A DNA stretch of 14,429 nucleotides from Candidatus Latescibacterota bacterium (GCA_012961925.1 DTYK01000154.1:1-14429); one strand, 5' to 3'. Shown: positions 1-7,494, counted from the stretch's first letter. Notes: generated from the sequence alone by a model not told the origin. Made by a program: numbers and translations.

Positions 1-82
1 AGGCATCCATGACCACCTCTTGTCCGGTGGTCTGTCCTACTACCTTGTAGGGCCCGGTGCCGATCGGAGCTTCCTTGCAGGA
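1..82 (-). pseudogene. Fragment of SBP_bac_5 peptide ABC transporter substrate-binding protein
   Basis: On the minus strand a frame is open from 82 to the left edge. It contains the string APIGTGPYKVV, followed by TGQEVVMDA. GTGPY, then about seven residues, a glycine and a hydrophobic run is the signature block of oligopeptide/dipeptide-binding proteins (SBP_bac_5), and the spacing fits without a gap. The frame has no start codon of its own apart from an ATG at position 10, and a TGA lies at 83-85. What is seen is therefore an internal piece of the gene with its N-terminal part missing. The TPR gene occupies the position where the missing part should be and overlaps this fragment in another frame. 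The fragment continues outside the window. The call rests on one motif block. Confidence 0.5.
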
Positions 83-1464
83 TCATTAACCCCTAACCTC
101 CTCCGGACATCCTCCGCATAAGGGCTTTCCGGGTATTCCTTGAGCACCTTTTCGAAATAGCCCCTTGCCTCCATGCTATCCTCCATAACGTTTTCAAATA
201 TCCATCCTATGGCGTAGGCGGCCTTTGGGGCAAATTTGCTCCCTGGAAACTGGTCCAGAATCCGCTTATATTCTGTTAGGGCTGAATCCGGTTGAGAGAG
301 GTCAAAGAGGTAAAGTTCGGCAAGGAGGAATGCGGTGTCAGGAGAATCAGTCTTCGCCTTACGGTAGCTCTCCAGTTTATCGATCTCCTCGCTGCGTGCC
401 TCGGCCTTGGCTGAAAAGGAACCTCTTGGATCCTCACTTCTTGCTTTATTGAAATAATCCTTGGCCAGGCTCAGGCTGTCAAGCGTCCTCTGGTAGATCA
501 TTCCCATTTGGTAGTATGCCTGAGCTGCGTACCGCGTCTTTGGATAGTCTTCTGCCACCTTCCTGTACCCTTCGAGTGCTCGGTCGATCTCCATCAGCCG
601 GGCATAACAATCGGCCATTCGAAGGACCACCTCGGGTTCCGGTCTATGAGACCCCTCCCCGTCCAGGAGTCCCCTATATAGATCCAGGGCCTCTTTAAAT
701 CGTCCTGATCCCTCAAGGCACTCGCCAATTTTGAGTTTAGCACGAAATCCCACCTCCCTGCCCGACGTCTTCGCCGCCTTTTGAAACGCCTTGATGGCAT
801 CGTCAAATTGCTCAAGTGCCAGATATGTCTCTCCTATCTCGAAATACGCCTTGATAACTAAGTCGCTCTTTGGAAATCGAGAGACCAGGGCATTAAACTG
901 CTCCAGAGCCTCCGGATAACTCCCCCGCTCATAGGCCATCTTTCCGAGGGAGAAGAGGGCATCATCGGAGAGATCGTGTGTACCCTCCGCCAATCCGTTG
1001 AGAATCTCGGAGGCCTTCTCATATCGTTCCATCTCCCAGTAACAGAGGGCTTGCCAGTATCGACTCCGTCGAATGAATTTGCTGTCAGGAAAATTCCTCT
1101 CAAGCTCCTCGAAATTTTTTACAGCCTTTGAATGGTCTCCCTTACGATAAAAGGCCAATCCTATCAGGAAGAGGCTGTCGTCAACCAGACCGCTTTGAGG
1201 ATAGAATGCCACGACTTTCGATGCCTTTCGAATGGCCTGGTCATAGAGGGCGATGGCCGATCTGGAGATCACACCGTCGGGGGATCTGAGGCGTTCCTCC
1301 TCGGCCTGATCGAAGAGCTTCCGGGCATTGTAGAAGGTGTTATAATAGGCCCGAAAGGATCTATAATAAGCACAACCGAACCCCGGGAGAAAGGGTAACA
1401 GAAAGACGAGGAACAAGACGGGTCTTATCCGGACTTCGGATCTCCTTAACCCTCCAGCAACCAC
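40..1464 (-). CDS. TPR-repeat outer-membrane-type lipoprotein
   Basis: The 474-residue product starts with GTG at 1464, preceded by a strong GGAGGAG ribosome binding site. Residues 1-31 form a signal sequence: arginines, a hydrophobic stretch (VLFLVFLLPFLPG) and Cys31. The lipobox ending G-F-G-C is imperfect, so lipidation is likely but not certain. From about residue 60 onward the protein is built of tandem tetratricopeptide repeats of the YbgF/BamD type, with recurring units such as FPDSKF, FPKSDL, YPKTRY, FPGSKF and YPESPY. These proteins usually act as scaffolds in envelope assembly or secretion; no specific partner is visible. The gene lies downstream of the metallo-hydrolase, probably in the same operon. 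The last dozen residues (RKLRSAPGPTR) are read out of frame from a peptide-binding-protein fragment. The natural C-terminus may therefore have been lost at a junction near position 75. Confidence 0.8.
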   Translation of the reverse strand: MVAGGLRRSEVRIRPVLFLVFLLPFLPGFGCAYYRSFRAYYNTFYNARKLFDQAEEERLRSPDGVISRSAIALYDQAIRKASKVVAFYPQSGLVDDSLFLIGLAFYRKGDHSKAVKNFEELERNFPDSKFIRRSRYWQALCYWEMERYEKASEILNGLAEGTHDLSDDALFSLGKMAYERGSYPEALEQFNALVSRFPKSDLVIKAYFEIGETYLALEQFDDAIKAFQKAAKTSGREVGFRAKLKIGECLEGSGRFKEALDLYRGLLDGEGSHRPEPEVVLRMADCYARLMEIDRALEGYRKVAEDYPKTRYAAQAYYQMGMIYQRTLDSLSLAKDYFNKARSEDPRGSFSAKAEARSEEIDKLESYRKAKTDSPDTAFLLAELYLFDLSQPDSALTEYKRILDQFPGSKFAPKAAYAIGWIFENVMEDSMEARGYFEKVLKEYPESPYAEDVRRRLGVNDPARKLRSAPGPTR

Positions 1465-1577
1465 CTTCTCCTCCTCCGAACATCCCTTGAGTGTGCGCGC
1501 TCCAGGTTATCCTTATGCCTCCGGAACAAGCTTATGCGTATCCTGTCTGCAAACCACCTCATAAGGTCCAATAACAT
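1446..1577 (-). CDS. Possible small basic protein, 43 residues
   Basis: A short frame starts at ATG 1577 and stops with TAA at 1446-1448. An AGGG six bases upstream could serve as ribosome binding site; an in-frame ATG at 1583 is an alternative start. The peptide begins MLLDLMRWFADRIRISLF and ends in a very arginine-rich tail (RDVRRRRRWLLEG). It sits 17 bases after the hydrolase stop and overlaps the TPR gene start by 19 bases, the packing expected of a translationally coupled operon member. I do not recognise the family. The overlap could be chance, because the region is short and GC-rich. Confidence 0.3.
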   Translation of the reverse strand: MLLDLMRWFADRIRISLFRRHKDNLERAHSRDVRRRRRWLLEG

Positions 1578-1594
1578 CACCATCCCTATGATAC

Positions 1595-2251
1595 TCATAG
1601 CCTGTGCTTAAGCACCACTATCCTGGTTTGCTCCGGCAAGGCCCCCCGTGTGATGGTGATCTCAGACGAGTCAAGGCACTCCACATCCTTCTTCCCCTTG
1701 ATGAACTCATCAACAGGGGCGATGGGAAGACGTACCGACTTTGTCTTAAAATGCATCGGAACTACGAGCTTTGGTGAAAGCTGCTTGACAACCTGAGAGG
1801 CCTTATCTGCATCGATCGTATAGTACCCTCCGACAGGTATGAGGAGCACATCAACCTCCCCGATCGCATCGATCTGTTCTTTCGAGAGGGTGTGGCCCAG
1901 ATCCCCGAGATGGCATATACGGAGGCTGTCCACCTCAAAGACAAAGATGGTGTTGGTTCCTCGATCTCGCCCTCTATGTTCATCATGGTACGATGGAACC
2001 CCCTTGAAGGTGAACCCTGATGCTTGATGCATCCCTGGACCTTTTACCACAAGGGGCCTGCCTGGAAGCCCTTTTGTGTAATTGTGATCGAGGTGTTCAT
2101 GGCTCACCGTAACCACGTCAACCGTGTCCTCGATGGCCTTGTAGCCGATTGCACCGCCAAAGGCGCCCGATTGGTATGGGTCGGTCAGTATCCTCTGGCC
2201 ACTAAGGGAGACGATCAGGAATGCGGCATGTCCAAGCCAGATCAAGTTCAT
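1595..2251 (-). CDS. UPF0173-type metal-dependent hydrolase (metallo-beta-lactamase fold)
   Basis: A 218-residue protein of the Lactamase_B_3/UPF0173 group. Metal-binding residues are visible: HEHLDH at 51-56, a YHDEH block at 88-92, HLGDLGH at 114-120 and His167 in PMHF. This is the full di-metal ligand set of the fold, and the length is typical of the family. The substrate is unknown. Family members are cytosolic hydrolases, some related to lactonases and phosphodiesterases. The ATG at 2251 is well supported by AAGGAGGTGA, which overlaps the last codons of nnr. Only six bases separate the two genes, so they are almost certainly co-transcribed and may be translationally coupled. Confidence 0.88.
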   Translation of the reverse strand: MNLIWLGHAAFLIVSLSGQRILTDPYQSGAFGGAIGYKAIEDTVDVVTVSHEHLDHNYTKGLPGRPLVVKGPGMHQASGFTFKGVPSYHDEHRGRDRGTNTIFVFEVDSLRICHLGDLGHTLSKEQIDAIGEVDVLLIPVGGYYTIDADKASQVVKQLSPKLVVPMHFKTKSVRLPIAPVDEFIKGKKDVECLDSSEITITRGALPEQTRIVVLKHRL

Positions 2252-2257
2252 GTAAGA

Positions 2258-3826
2258 TCACCTCCTTCTGTTGTGCTCTGCCACCCTTATAACAGCTTCA
2301 GGCAGCAGATCAAGTATATCCCCTGCCACCAGCCCCATCTCCCCTTTACGATCTCTGGCTATATCACCTGCTTTCCCATGCAAAAAGACCGCGGTGATGC
2401 TGGCCTCCCGGGGGCTCAAACCCTGCCCGATCAGACCTGCTATGGATCCTGTAAGAACGTCACCCGAGCCCCCTGTAGCCATGCCGGCATTTCCGGTCCA
2501 ATTGACGTAGAATTCTCCGTCTGGGCCGGCTATGACCGTCGGTGCTCCCTTCAGGACAACCACCACCCCGAACTCTCCTGAAAACTCCGTCGCCGCCATT
2601 ACAGGATCAGAGGCGATCTCACTGACCGGTCGGCCTGTAATCCTTGATAGCTCCCCAGGATGAGGGGTGACCACCACCTCCGCGGCGGTATCCTTCAGAG
2701 GAGATAGGTCTTTGGCCAGGGCGTTCAGCCCGTCGGCGTCGATCACAATGGGAAGGCTGGCTTCCTTCACAATTCGCCTTACCAGTTCCGATGTCTCATG
2801 ATGGATCCCCAGTCCTGGCCCAATGGCCAGACAGTCGGCCCCATCCAGCAGGCGTCTTATCTCGCCTACAGCACGCAGGGCAATACACCGCCGCTTCCTC
2901 ACCTCGGGCAGAGGTCTTGTCATAACCTCGGTCAGTTTGACCTCAAGTATATCGTTGAGACTTGCCGGTACCCCAAGGGTTACGAGTCCAGCCCCGATCC
3001 TCAGTGCAGCCATGGATGTGAGGGCAGCAGCTCCTGTCATACCGACCGACCCTGCAACCACAATGATGCGCCCGCAATCTCCCTTATGGACATCGGGCTT
3101 GCGTCTGGGCAACAGCCTTGCGACATCCCCTTCCATTATGAGGTTCGCCCTGCAACCCTCCTGATCCACAGCTTCGGCTGGAATCCCGATGTCCACTATC
3201 TTCAGCCTTCCGCATCTGCTCTTGCCGGGATAGAAAACCTGCCCGACCTTTGGCAATCCAAAGGTGGCCGTTGCCATCGCCTGAATGCAGGATCCAGAGA
3301 TCTGGCCCCCATCAGCACTCAAACCCGATGGTACATCCACTGAGATGACAGGCTTGCTACTATTGTTAATCATCTCGATAACGCTTGCAGCCAGCCCTTT
3401 CACCACACCCCTCATCCCCGTCCCGAATAAGGCGTCCACGATCAGTTCGGCGCTCCTAAGGACTTCCTTTACTGAGGACAGATCGTCCTCGTTCAATACC
3501 TCTGTCACCTGGATCTCCAGATCGAGCGTCTTTTTCAAGTTGATTTCAGCATCACCGCGGAGGTCATCCTTTCTGCCCAGGAGGAGAACCAGCACAGACG
3601 CTCCATCCTGATGGAGGAGCCTTGCGGTCACAAACCCATCCCCTCCATTATTGCCCTTACCGCAAAAGACTCCTATCTCTTTCCCCTTAACCTCTCCTAC
3701 CACCTCTTTTATAAGGTTGAATACGCCCTCGCCAGCCCTCTCCATCAACTGAATTCCTGGCACACCAAACTCTTCGATGGCACGCCTATCGATGTTAGCC
3801 ATCTGTTGAGCTGTGACAAGCTTCAT
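2258..3826 (-). CDS. nnr: Bifunctional NAD(P)H-hydrate epimerase / ADP-dependent NAD(P)H-hydrate dehydratase
   Basis: A 522-residue fusion enzyme that repairs damaged NADHX and NADPHX in the cytosol. The N-terminal YjeF_N epimerase domain (about 1-215) carries the nucleotide-binding loop GKGNNGGDGF at 56-65. The C-terminal ribokinase-like dehydratase domain (about 230-510) has VVAGSVGMTGAA near its start, VVTPHPGEL in the middle, and the catalytic loop NAGMATGGSGDVLTG at about 446-460, with the GSGD aspartate near 456. Length and domain order match full-length bacterial Nnr. ATG 3826 is preceded by a GAGGGG ribosome binding site. In many bacteria this gene sits directly next to acpS. Here acpS lies upstream on the same strand but is separated by 511 bases of palindrome-rich DNA, which may be a later insertion. 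Confidence 0.95.
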   Translation of the reverse strand: MKLVTAQQMANIDRRAIEEFGVPGIQLMERAGEGVFNLIKEVVGEVKGKEIGVFCGKGNNGGDGFVTARLLHQDGASVLVLLLGRKDDLRGDAEINLKKTLDLEIQVTEVLNEDDLSSVKEVLRSAELIVDALFGTGMRGVVKGLAASVIEMINNSSKPVISVDVPSGLSADGGQISGSCIQAMATATFGLPKVGQVFYPGKSRCGRLKIVDIGIPAEAVDQEGCRANLIMEGDVARLLPRRKPDVHKGDCGRIIVVAGSVGMTGAAALTSMAALRIGAGLVTLGVPASLNDILEVKLTEVMTRPLPEVRKRRCIALRAVGEIRRLLDGADCLAIGPGLGIHHETSELVRRIVKEASLPIVIDADGLNALAKDLSPLKDTAAEVVVTPHPGELSRITGRPVSEIASDPVMAATEFSGEFGVVVVLKGAPTVIAGPDGEFYVNWTGNAGMATGGSGDVLTGSIAGLIGQGLSPREASITAVFLHGKAGDIARDRKGEMGLVAGDILDLLPEAVIRVAEHNRRR

Positions 3827-3865
3827 AGACCAGACCCCTCTTTAATCAGGAGTTGAGTCTTTAAC

Positions 3866-3938
3866 CTCGCTTCATAATGCGAGATCTTAAAATTACGTCA
3901 GGTTCTTGGAGACGATCCAATGTAAAATGGGCCGAGTC
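3866..3938 (+). repeat. Dispersed two-hairpin intergenic element, copy A
   Basis: The first of two related intergenic copies; the second is at 11792-11861 in the same orientation. It contains hairpin 1 (CTCGC 3866-3870, eight-base loop, GCGAG 3879-3883), the linker ATCTTAAAATT, and hairpin 2 (TTGGA 3906-3910, five-base loop, TCCAA 3916-3920), and ends near GAGTC at 3934-3938. Against the other copy most positions are identical with a few short gaps. Hairpin 2 arms are unchanged while its loop differs, and hairpin 1 is formed from different bases in each copy. It lies just upstream of nnr, antisense to it. Its function is unknown; it could be a small mobile palindromic unit or a structured RNA. 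Confidence 0.65.
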
Positions 3939-4337
3939 TAACCGTTTAGCATAATGTAGAGATGAAGCACCCTTAAGCCTGAGCCGTAGAACCATCCGGC
4001 GAACGGAGCTGCCGCCCTTCCGCCTGTCTGATTCCCAGCGAAGGCGAGTTTGCGGAAGGGCAGCGGAGTGAGCCGATGACGGTTGGGGCGAAGGCTTCGG
4101 GTTGCCCTTTCTTTTCGCCTCCTTTTTCTTCCAAGCCTTTTCGTAAAAGGCTTGAGCGAAAACGCCCGCCTCCCATCCCCAGCAGAGTTTATGGGGCTGT
4201 GGGAGTATTTCTTTGCTCAAGCTTTCTTGTAAAGAAAGCTTGGTTTGGGCAAGCAAAGAAAAGGAAGGATAAGGAGCGATGACCTCTTGTCGGTTTGAGG
4301 TCGAAGACTTCGCTGGACTTAATAATACAGTAACGCA
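3939..4337. repeat. Non-coding spacer with an array of perfect inverted repeats
   Basis: This stretch between acpS and nnr holds no credible gene. It contains consecutive palindromes. (1) GCCCTTCCGC 4014-4023 pairs with 4052-4061. (2) CAAGCCTTTT 4132-4141 pairs with 4145-4154 around a three-base loop. (3) CTCCCA 4170-4175 and CCCCA 4177-4181 pair with TGGGG 4192-4196 and TGGGAG 4200-4205. (4) A nested pair: TTTCTTTGCT 4208-4217 with 4252-4261 encloses CAAGCTTTCTT 4218-4228 with 4232-4242 around a GTA loop. (5) GACCTC 4281-4286 pairs with 4297-4302. Such density is far from random and suggests a composite palindromic repeat element or a structured transcript. None is followed by a clear U-run in the direction of acpS transcription. 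Confidence 0.7.
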
Positions 4338-4709
4338 TTAATGACCGCCTTTCAACACCGCCACTGCTATAGCGTATTTCCCTGCATGCGACATGCTCAA
4401 CAGAACTTCTTTCTCCCCCACCATCTTCCTGGCCTTCCCGTGCAATACCACCTGCGGTCTGCCCCTTTTGTCATTTACCACCTCCACGTCCCTCCATCTC
4501 ATGCCTGACATCTCCAATCCGGTCGCCTTGGCCACAGCCTCTTTAGCAGCAAAACGGACGGCCAGGGAACCATAGCTGTCGCTTCGAGCCAGACAGTATC
4601 CGGTCTCCTGTTCTGTAAATATCCGTTGGAGGAATTTATCACCCCACTTCTCCGCCGCGGCCTGAATCCGATCCACCTCCACCAGGTCTATGCCAATGGC
4701 TCCTATCAT
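4338..4709 (-). CDS. acpS: Holo-[acyl-carrier-protein] synthase
   Basis: A 123-residue 4'-phosphopantetheinyl transferase of the AcpS type. It moves the phosphopantetheine arm of coenzyme A to the serine of acyl carrier protein in the cytosol, activating fatty-acid synthesis. The magnesium-binding motif GIDLVEVDRI is at 6-15 (Asp8), and the second metal/catalytic block RFAAKEAVAKA is at 52-62 (Glu57). The C-terminal LSMSHAGKYAIA block is also present. Length and motif spacing are standard. The ATG overlaps the stop codon of the upstream HAD gene in an ATGA arrangement, which implies coupled translation. Confidence 0.95.
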   Translation of the reverse strand: MIGAIGIDLVEVDRIQAAAEKWGDKFLQRIFTEQETGYCLARSDSYGSLAVRFAAKEAVAKATGLEMSGMRWRDVEVVNDKRGRPQVVLHGKARKMVGEKEVLLSMSHAGKYAIAVAVLKGGH

Positions 4710-5401
4710 CCCTCGGGCCCCTTAGAACCTTCGGCATCGATGATCTGCAGTATCTCGCTTATATCATCGATCTCGTAATCTGCCCCCGATTCCTTTGTAC
4801 CGAAGGCATCACCATACCTGGCAAAGACGGTCCTGATCCCGACCCTTTTGGCACCAACCATGTCGCGTTCAGGCCAATCGCCTACCATCAAGGCTTCGGA
4901 TGGTTCAACCTTCAGCAAGGAAAGGACCTTCCTGAACGGAACCGGACTGGGCTTACGCATACCGGTATCCTCAAAGGTAAGAACAAAGTCAAAGATATGG
5001 TGGAGTTGCAGATAGCAAAGCCTTAACCACGCCTGCAGCCGGGGAGCATCGGAAAGGACAGCGAGTTTAAGTCCTCTTTTAGCAAGTTCCATAAGGGTAA
5101 GGTTTACATGGGGATAAAGCACCAGTGCGGCCTCCCTGGCCTTGCGGTATGCAACGATCCCGGCAGCATGGATCTTATAGTCGATCTCACCGAGCTCTTC
5201 TTTGAGGAATTGGTCGAAGACCTTCTGATATTCTATACCCTCTTTCTCGTAGATCTTGTAAAGCTTTGCCTTCACCTCCCCCTTGGGCATTTTCAGCCCG
5301 GCGTCGATCATCGCTTCCGCCGCCGCTTCTACAGCGTTCTCCTTCATACGCACGAAATCGACAAGGGTATTGTCCAGGTCGAAGATGACAGCCTTAATCA
5401 A
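4706..5401 (-). CDS. HAD-superfamily hydrolase
   Basis: A haloacid-dehalogenase-fold phosphatase. I choose the TTG at 5401 as the start (231 residues), because GGAGGG lies six bases upstream and because the family normally begins a few residues before the nucleophile motif. An open frame continues to a TTG at 5482, but that extension (MVWHVSVAKED and so on) does not resemble the family. Motif I is FDLDNT with nucleophile Asp8 and acid Asp10. A helical cap follows, then motif II (VLSDAP), motif III lysine in MRKP, and motif IV in VGDWPERDMVGAK. The VGDWxxxDMVGAKxxGI pattern is typical of subfamily IA phosphoglycolate phosphatase-like and YjjG-like enzymes. The substrate cannot be assigned. It is the first gene of the leftward series and overlaps acpS. 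Confidence 0.85.
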   Translation of the reverse strand: MIKAVIFDLDNTLVDFVRMKENAVEAAAEAMIDAGLKMPKGEVKAKLYKIYEKEGIEYQKVFDQFLKEELGEIDYKIHAAGIVAYRKAREAALVLYPHVNLTLMELAKRGLKLAVLSDAPRLQAWLRLCYLQLHHIFDFVLTFEDTGMRKPSPVPFRKVLSLLKVEPSEALMVGDWPERDMVGAKRVGIRTVFARYGDAFGTKESGADYEIDDISEILQIIDAEGSKGPEG

Positions 5402-5874
5402 TCTGCTCCCTCCGCCAAAAAGCATATCCTCTTTCGCGACTGAAACATGCCACACCATTGAACCCCCGACCCTTCCCAGCAAAGCATCCCGATAGCCCTT
5501 TCATAAATGATAGAAATTCCTACGCACTTCAAGATACTCCTGACGAAACCCTACACCCTTCTCTGACCAAAGGATGAAAAAGATTACCTTCATCCCCCTC
5601 TAAACTTCTAATATAAGCTTTTTCCTTGTGCCAGGCAACGATTTTTTGACTCACCGGCGAGAGGTTCACTACTTCATTGAATGAGGGCATCAAGTTCTTT
5701 TTCCTTGCCAAAAACTCAGCAATCCTTTATCTTTAAAAAGTATATTCTGATAGAATAATTAATAGGTGCTGTATTGGCCTCACATGCAAGTTCAAGAGCC
5801 TGCTACGAACCCGTTGGATATCAGCAATTCCGCTTATAAAGCACTACGGACGGGGTGTTTGAGGGATGAGAGGG
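5402..5874. other. Divergent spacer between the HAD gene and thiL
   Basis: A 473-base spacer, AT-rich in its right half. Weak features only. A possible sigma-70 promoter for thiL is TTGCCA at 5705-5710 with TATCTT at 5728-5733 (17-base spacer). A small perfect hairpin, TATTCT/AGAATA, is at 5743-5757, and another, GGATGAA/TTCATCC, is at 5572-5595. A minus-strand frame at 5529-5711 reads RKKNLMPSFNEVVNLSPVSQ near its start. It looks protein-like and could be the tail of a lost gene, but it has only a TTG start and no convincing ribosome binding site. No TPP riboswitch core is seen upstream of thiL. Confidence 0.4.
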
Positions 5875-6867
5875 ATGGAGATAAGGGAGATAGGGGAGTT
5901 TGGACTGATCGAAAAGATAAAAGGATGTGTGACAACCCAGAAGGAGTCCGTTGTGTTGGGTATAGGGGATGACGCTGCTGTGATCAAGGAGACGTCCGGC
6001 AATTATTGGCTGATCACATCCGACACCCTTGTAGAAGGCGTCCATTTCAGACAGGAGTTTGCAACTCTCTGGCAGATAGGATGGAAGGCGGGGGCGGCCA
6101 ACCTCAGCGATATTGCAGCGATGGGAGGAGAACCCCGTTGGGCCGTTGTATGCCTCTCGTTCCCGGGCCATATGCGTGTCAGGGACGTTGAAGACCTCTA
6201 TCGCGGCATGGATAGGGTCTGCTCTAAGTTCGGATGTGACATTGTCGGCGGCGATACAACCCTTTCCATGGGCGGGATGACGATATCGATTGCGGTTGTC
6301 GGTCGAGTTGACGAGGAGCGACTCGCCACCCGTCGGGGTGCAAAGGTGGGAGATGCTATCTGTGTCACAGGAGACCTCGGAGGGTCGAAGGCTGGACTTG
6401 AGTCGCTGAAAGAGAAGGGCCAGACATACGGTTATGCAATCAGGCGCCACCTTGAACCGGTCCCAAGGATACATGAGGCAAAGGCAATCGGAGACGTTGC
6501 CAGGGTCCATGCCATGATAGACATAAGCGACGGTCTCTCCTCCGAGGTCAACCATATCTGCCGCGAGAGCAGAACAGGTGCAAGGATCTTTGCCGCCAGT
6601 ATTCCAGTACACGAGGATACCAGAGAGATCGCTCGGAGACGGGGGGAATCGGTCCTTGACTATGCCCTTTCAGGCGGCGAGGATTTTGAACTTCTCTTCA
6701 CCCTTGCGCCCGAAAAGGTGGATGCGGTCAGATCCCACGTGGAGAAGAACACAGGTACACCCATATCCGTCATCGGGGAGATCACAGACGATGAGAAAAT
6801 GATTGTAATTGTAGACGAAGACGGTAATGAGGAAAAGCTGTTCCCTCTGGGTTATCAACACTTTTGA
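5875..6867 (+). CDS. thiL: Thiamine-monophosphate kinase
   Basis: ThiL phosphorylates thiamine monophosphate to the active cofactor thiamine diphosphate, using ATP, in the cytosol. The start is either ATG 5866 or ATG 5875. I prefer 5875 (330 residues) because GAGGG is nine bases upstream and because the family begins directly at the ExGEFxLI motif. Visible motifs in order are GIGDDAAV (about 29-36), SDTLVEGVHF, NLSDIAAMGG, VGGDTT, VTGDLGGS, DISDGLSSE and GGEDFELLFT. These cover the AIRS/PurM-like N-terminal domain and the C-terminal ATP-binding half. Length is normal and no defects are seen. It is divergent from the left-arm genes and followed 20 bases later by a broken alcohol dehydrogenase gene. 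Confidence 0.95.
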   Translation: MEIREIGEFGLIEKIKGCVTTQKESVVLGIGDDAAVIKETSGNYWLITSDTLVEGVHFRQEFATLWQIGWKAGAANLSDIAAMGGEPRWAVVCLSFPGHMRVRDVEDLYRGMDRVCSKFGCDIVGGDTTLSMGGMTISIAVVGRVDEERLATRRGAKVGDAICVTGDLGGSKAGLESLKEKGQTYGYAIRRHLEPVPRIHEAKAIGDVARVHAMIDISDGLSSEVNHICRESRTGARIFAASIPVHEDTREIARRRGESVLDYALSGGEDFELLFTLAPEKVDAVRSHVEKNTGTPISVIGEITDDEKMIVIVDEDGNEEKLFPLGYQHF

Positions 6868-6887
6868 TGCGATAAGGAGACCTGCAG

Positions 6888-7170
6888 ATGAGATTCGACT
6901 ACCTTATGCCAACTCGCATTCTTTTCGGCAACGACTCGATCGGGGAGGTGGGTCAGGAGGCACATAGGCTGGGCAGAAAGGCCTTACTGGTCACGGGCAG
7001 AAGTTCGTTCCGAAAGGGAGGATGTCGGGATGAAGCTCGAGGATATAAAGGGATTCGCAGGGGCGCTGATGCAGAATGAGAGGATATTGTCCGCCCTTCC
7101 CCGCAGACCAGATCTTGAGGAGATAGAAGCTCTCTATCGCCGATCTTTCTATGGGGAGATAGGGATCTGA
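6888..7170 (+). pseudogene. Iron-containing alcohol dehydrogenase, internally deleted
   Basis: The gene starts well: AAGGAG precedes ATG 6888. The first 45 residues (FDYLMPTRILFGNDSI, then ALLVTGRSSFRKGG) match the N-terminus of group III iron-dependent alcohol dehydrogenases, including the start of the NAD-binding fold. At about 7020 the sequence jumps, in another frame, to the C-terminal end of the same family. The frame from 7021 gives GMKLEDIKGFAGALMQNERI and then RRPDLEEIEALYRRSF, and stops at 7168-7170. The whole middle, including the iron-binding histidine motifs, is absent, as expected for a deletion of roughly 280 codons. The remaining 63-residue frame cannot encode an active enzyme. 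Confidence 0.7.
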
Positions 7171-7494
7171 CCCTTTCCCTTTTTGGCGCCCTCCATAGCA
7201 GCACTGCTACGTTAAAACGAACCACAAAGACACAAAGAGCACCAACTTACACGCTTCAGTTGCACTAAGGTACAGGCCGTCGCTTCGCTTAACAAGGCAG
7301 ACAGTGGCTGGAAAACGCTGCGGGTTAAGACCTCCACATGATATGAGGAGGGATTGCCTGGAGGTTCCAGACCATTTGACGGAAAGGATCAAGAGGTCGA
7401 TAAAAGACTACAGGAGTGCAAATACAGGTCAGAGGGGATCGAGATTGTCGAGAGCATCCCTTGTGTAGAGCATACAAAGGAGATATCAATATGA
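7171..7494 (+). other. Spacer with an orphan 3' coding remnant before hemX
   Basis: No complete gene is present. A plus-strand frame is open from 7342 to a TGA at 7492-7494, without a plausible start. Its end reads DKRLQECKYRSEGIEIVES, then IPCVEHTKE. The TGA overlaps the hemX ATG as ATGA, the usual arrangement for coupled operon genes. I read this as the tail of a gene whose front has been lost; the family is not recognised. Its base composition resembles the GC-richer flank rather than hemX. Positions 7218-7237 hold the motif ACCACAAAGACACAAAGAG, a low-complexity string. Nothing else is evident. Confidence 0.35.

Noticed and set aside
11..32. GACCACC/GGTGGTC hairpin as terminator of the TPR gene
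   Set aside because: It has no U-run and lies inside the peptide-binding-protein coding fragment, so chance pairing in coding sequence is the simpler reading.
2024..2581. Plus-strand frame of 185 residues
   Set aside because: Lies antisense to the end of nnr and the start of the hydrolase, both of which have full sets of family motifs.
3861..4256. 131-residue minus-strand frame in the acpS-nnr gap
   Set aside because: It runs through the palindromes, has biased lysine/serine/arginine composition and no recognisable domain. The hairpin repeats explain the sequence better than a protein does.
4076..4282. 68-residue plus-strand frame in the same gap
   Set aside because: Translates the same inverted repeats on the other strand, with no ribosome binding site or family resemblance.
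3939..4337. CRISPR array
   Set aside because: The repeats are individual palindromes of different sequence and size, without regular spacing or direct repeat units.
5529..5711. 60-residue minus-strand frame in the thiL upstream spacer
   Set aside because: Looks protein-like, but has only a TTG start, no convincing ribosome binding site and no recognised family. Kept as a note in the spacer entry rather than as a gene.
5760..5874. TPP riboswitch upstream of thiL
   Set aside because: The conserved CTGAGA and ACCTGATCTGG core elements of the THI box were not found.
5821..6612. Minus-strand frame of 263 residues opposite thiL
   Set aside because: An antisense shadow of a clear thiL gene; cysteine- and histidine-rich with no domain.
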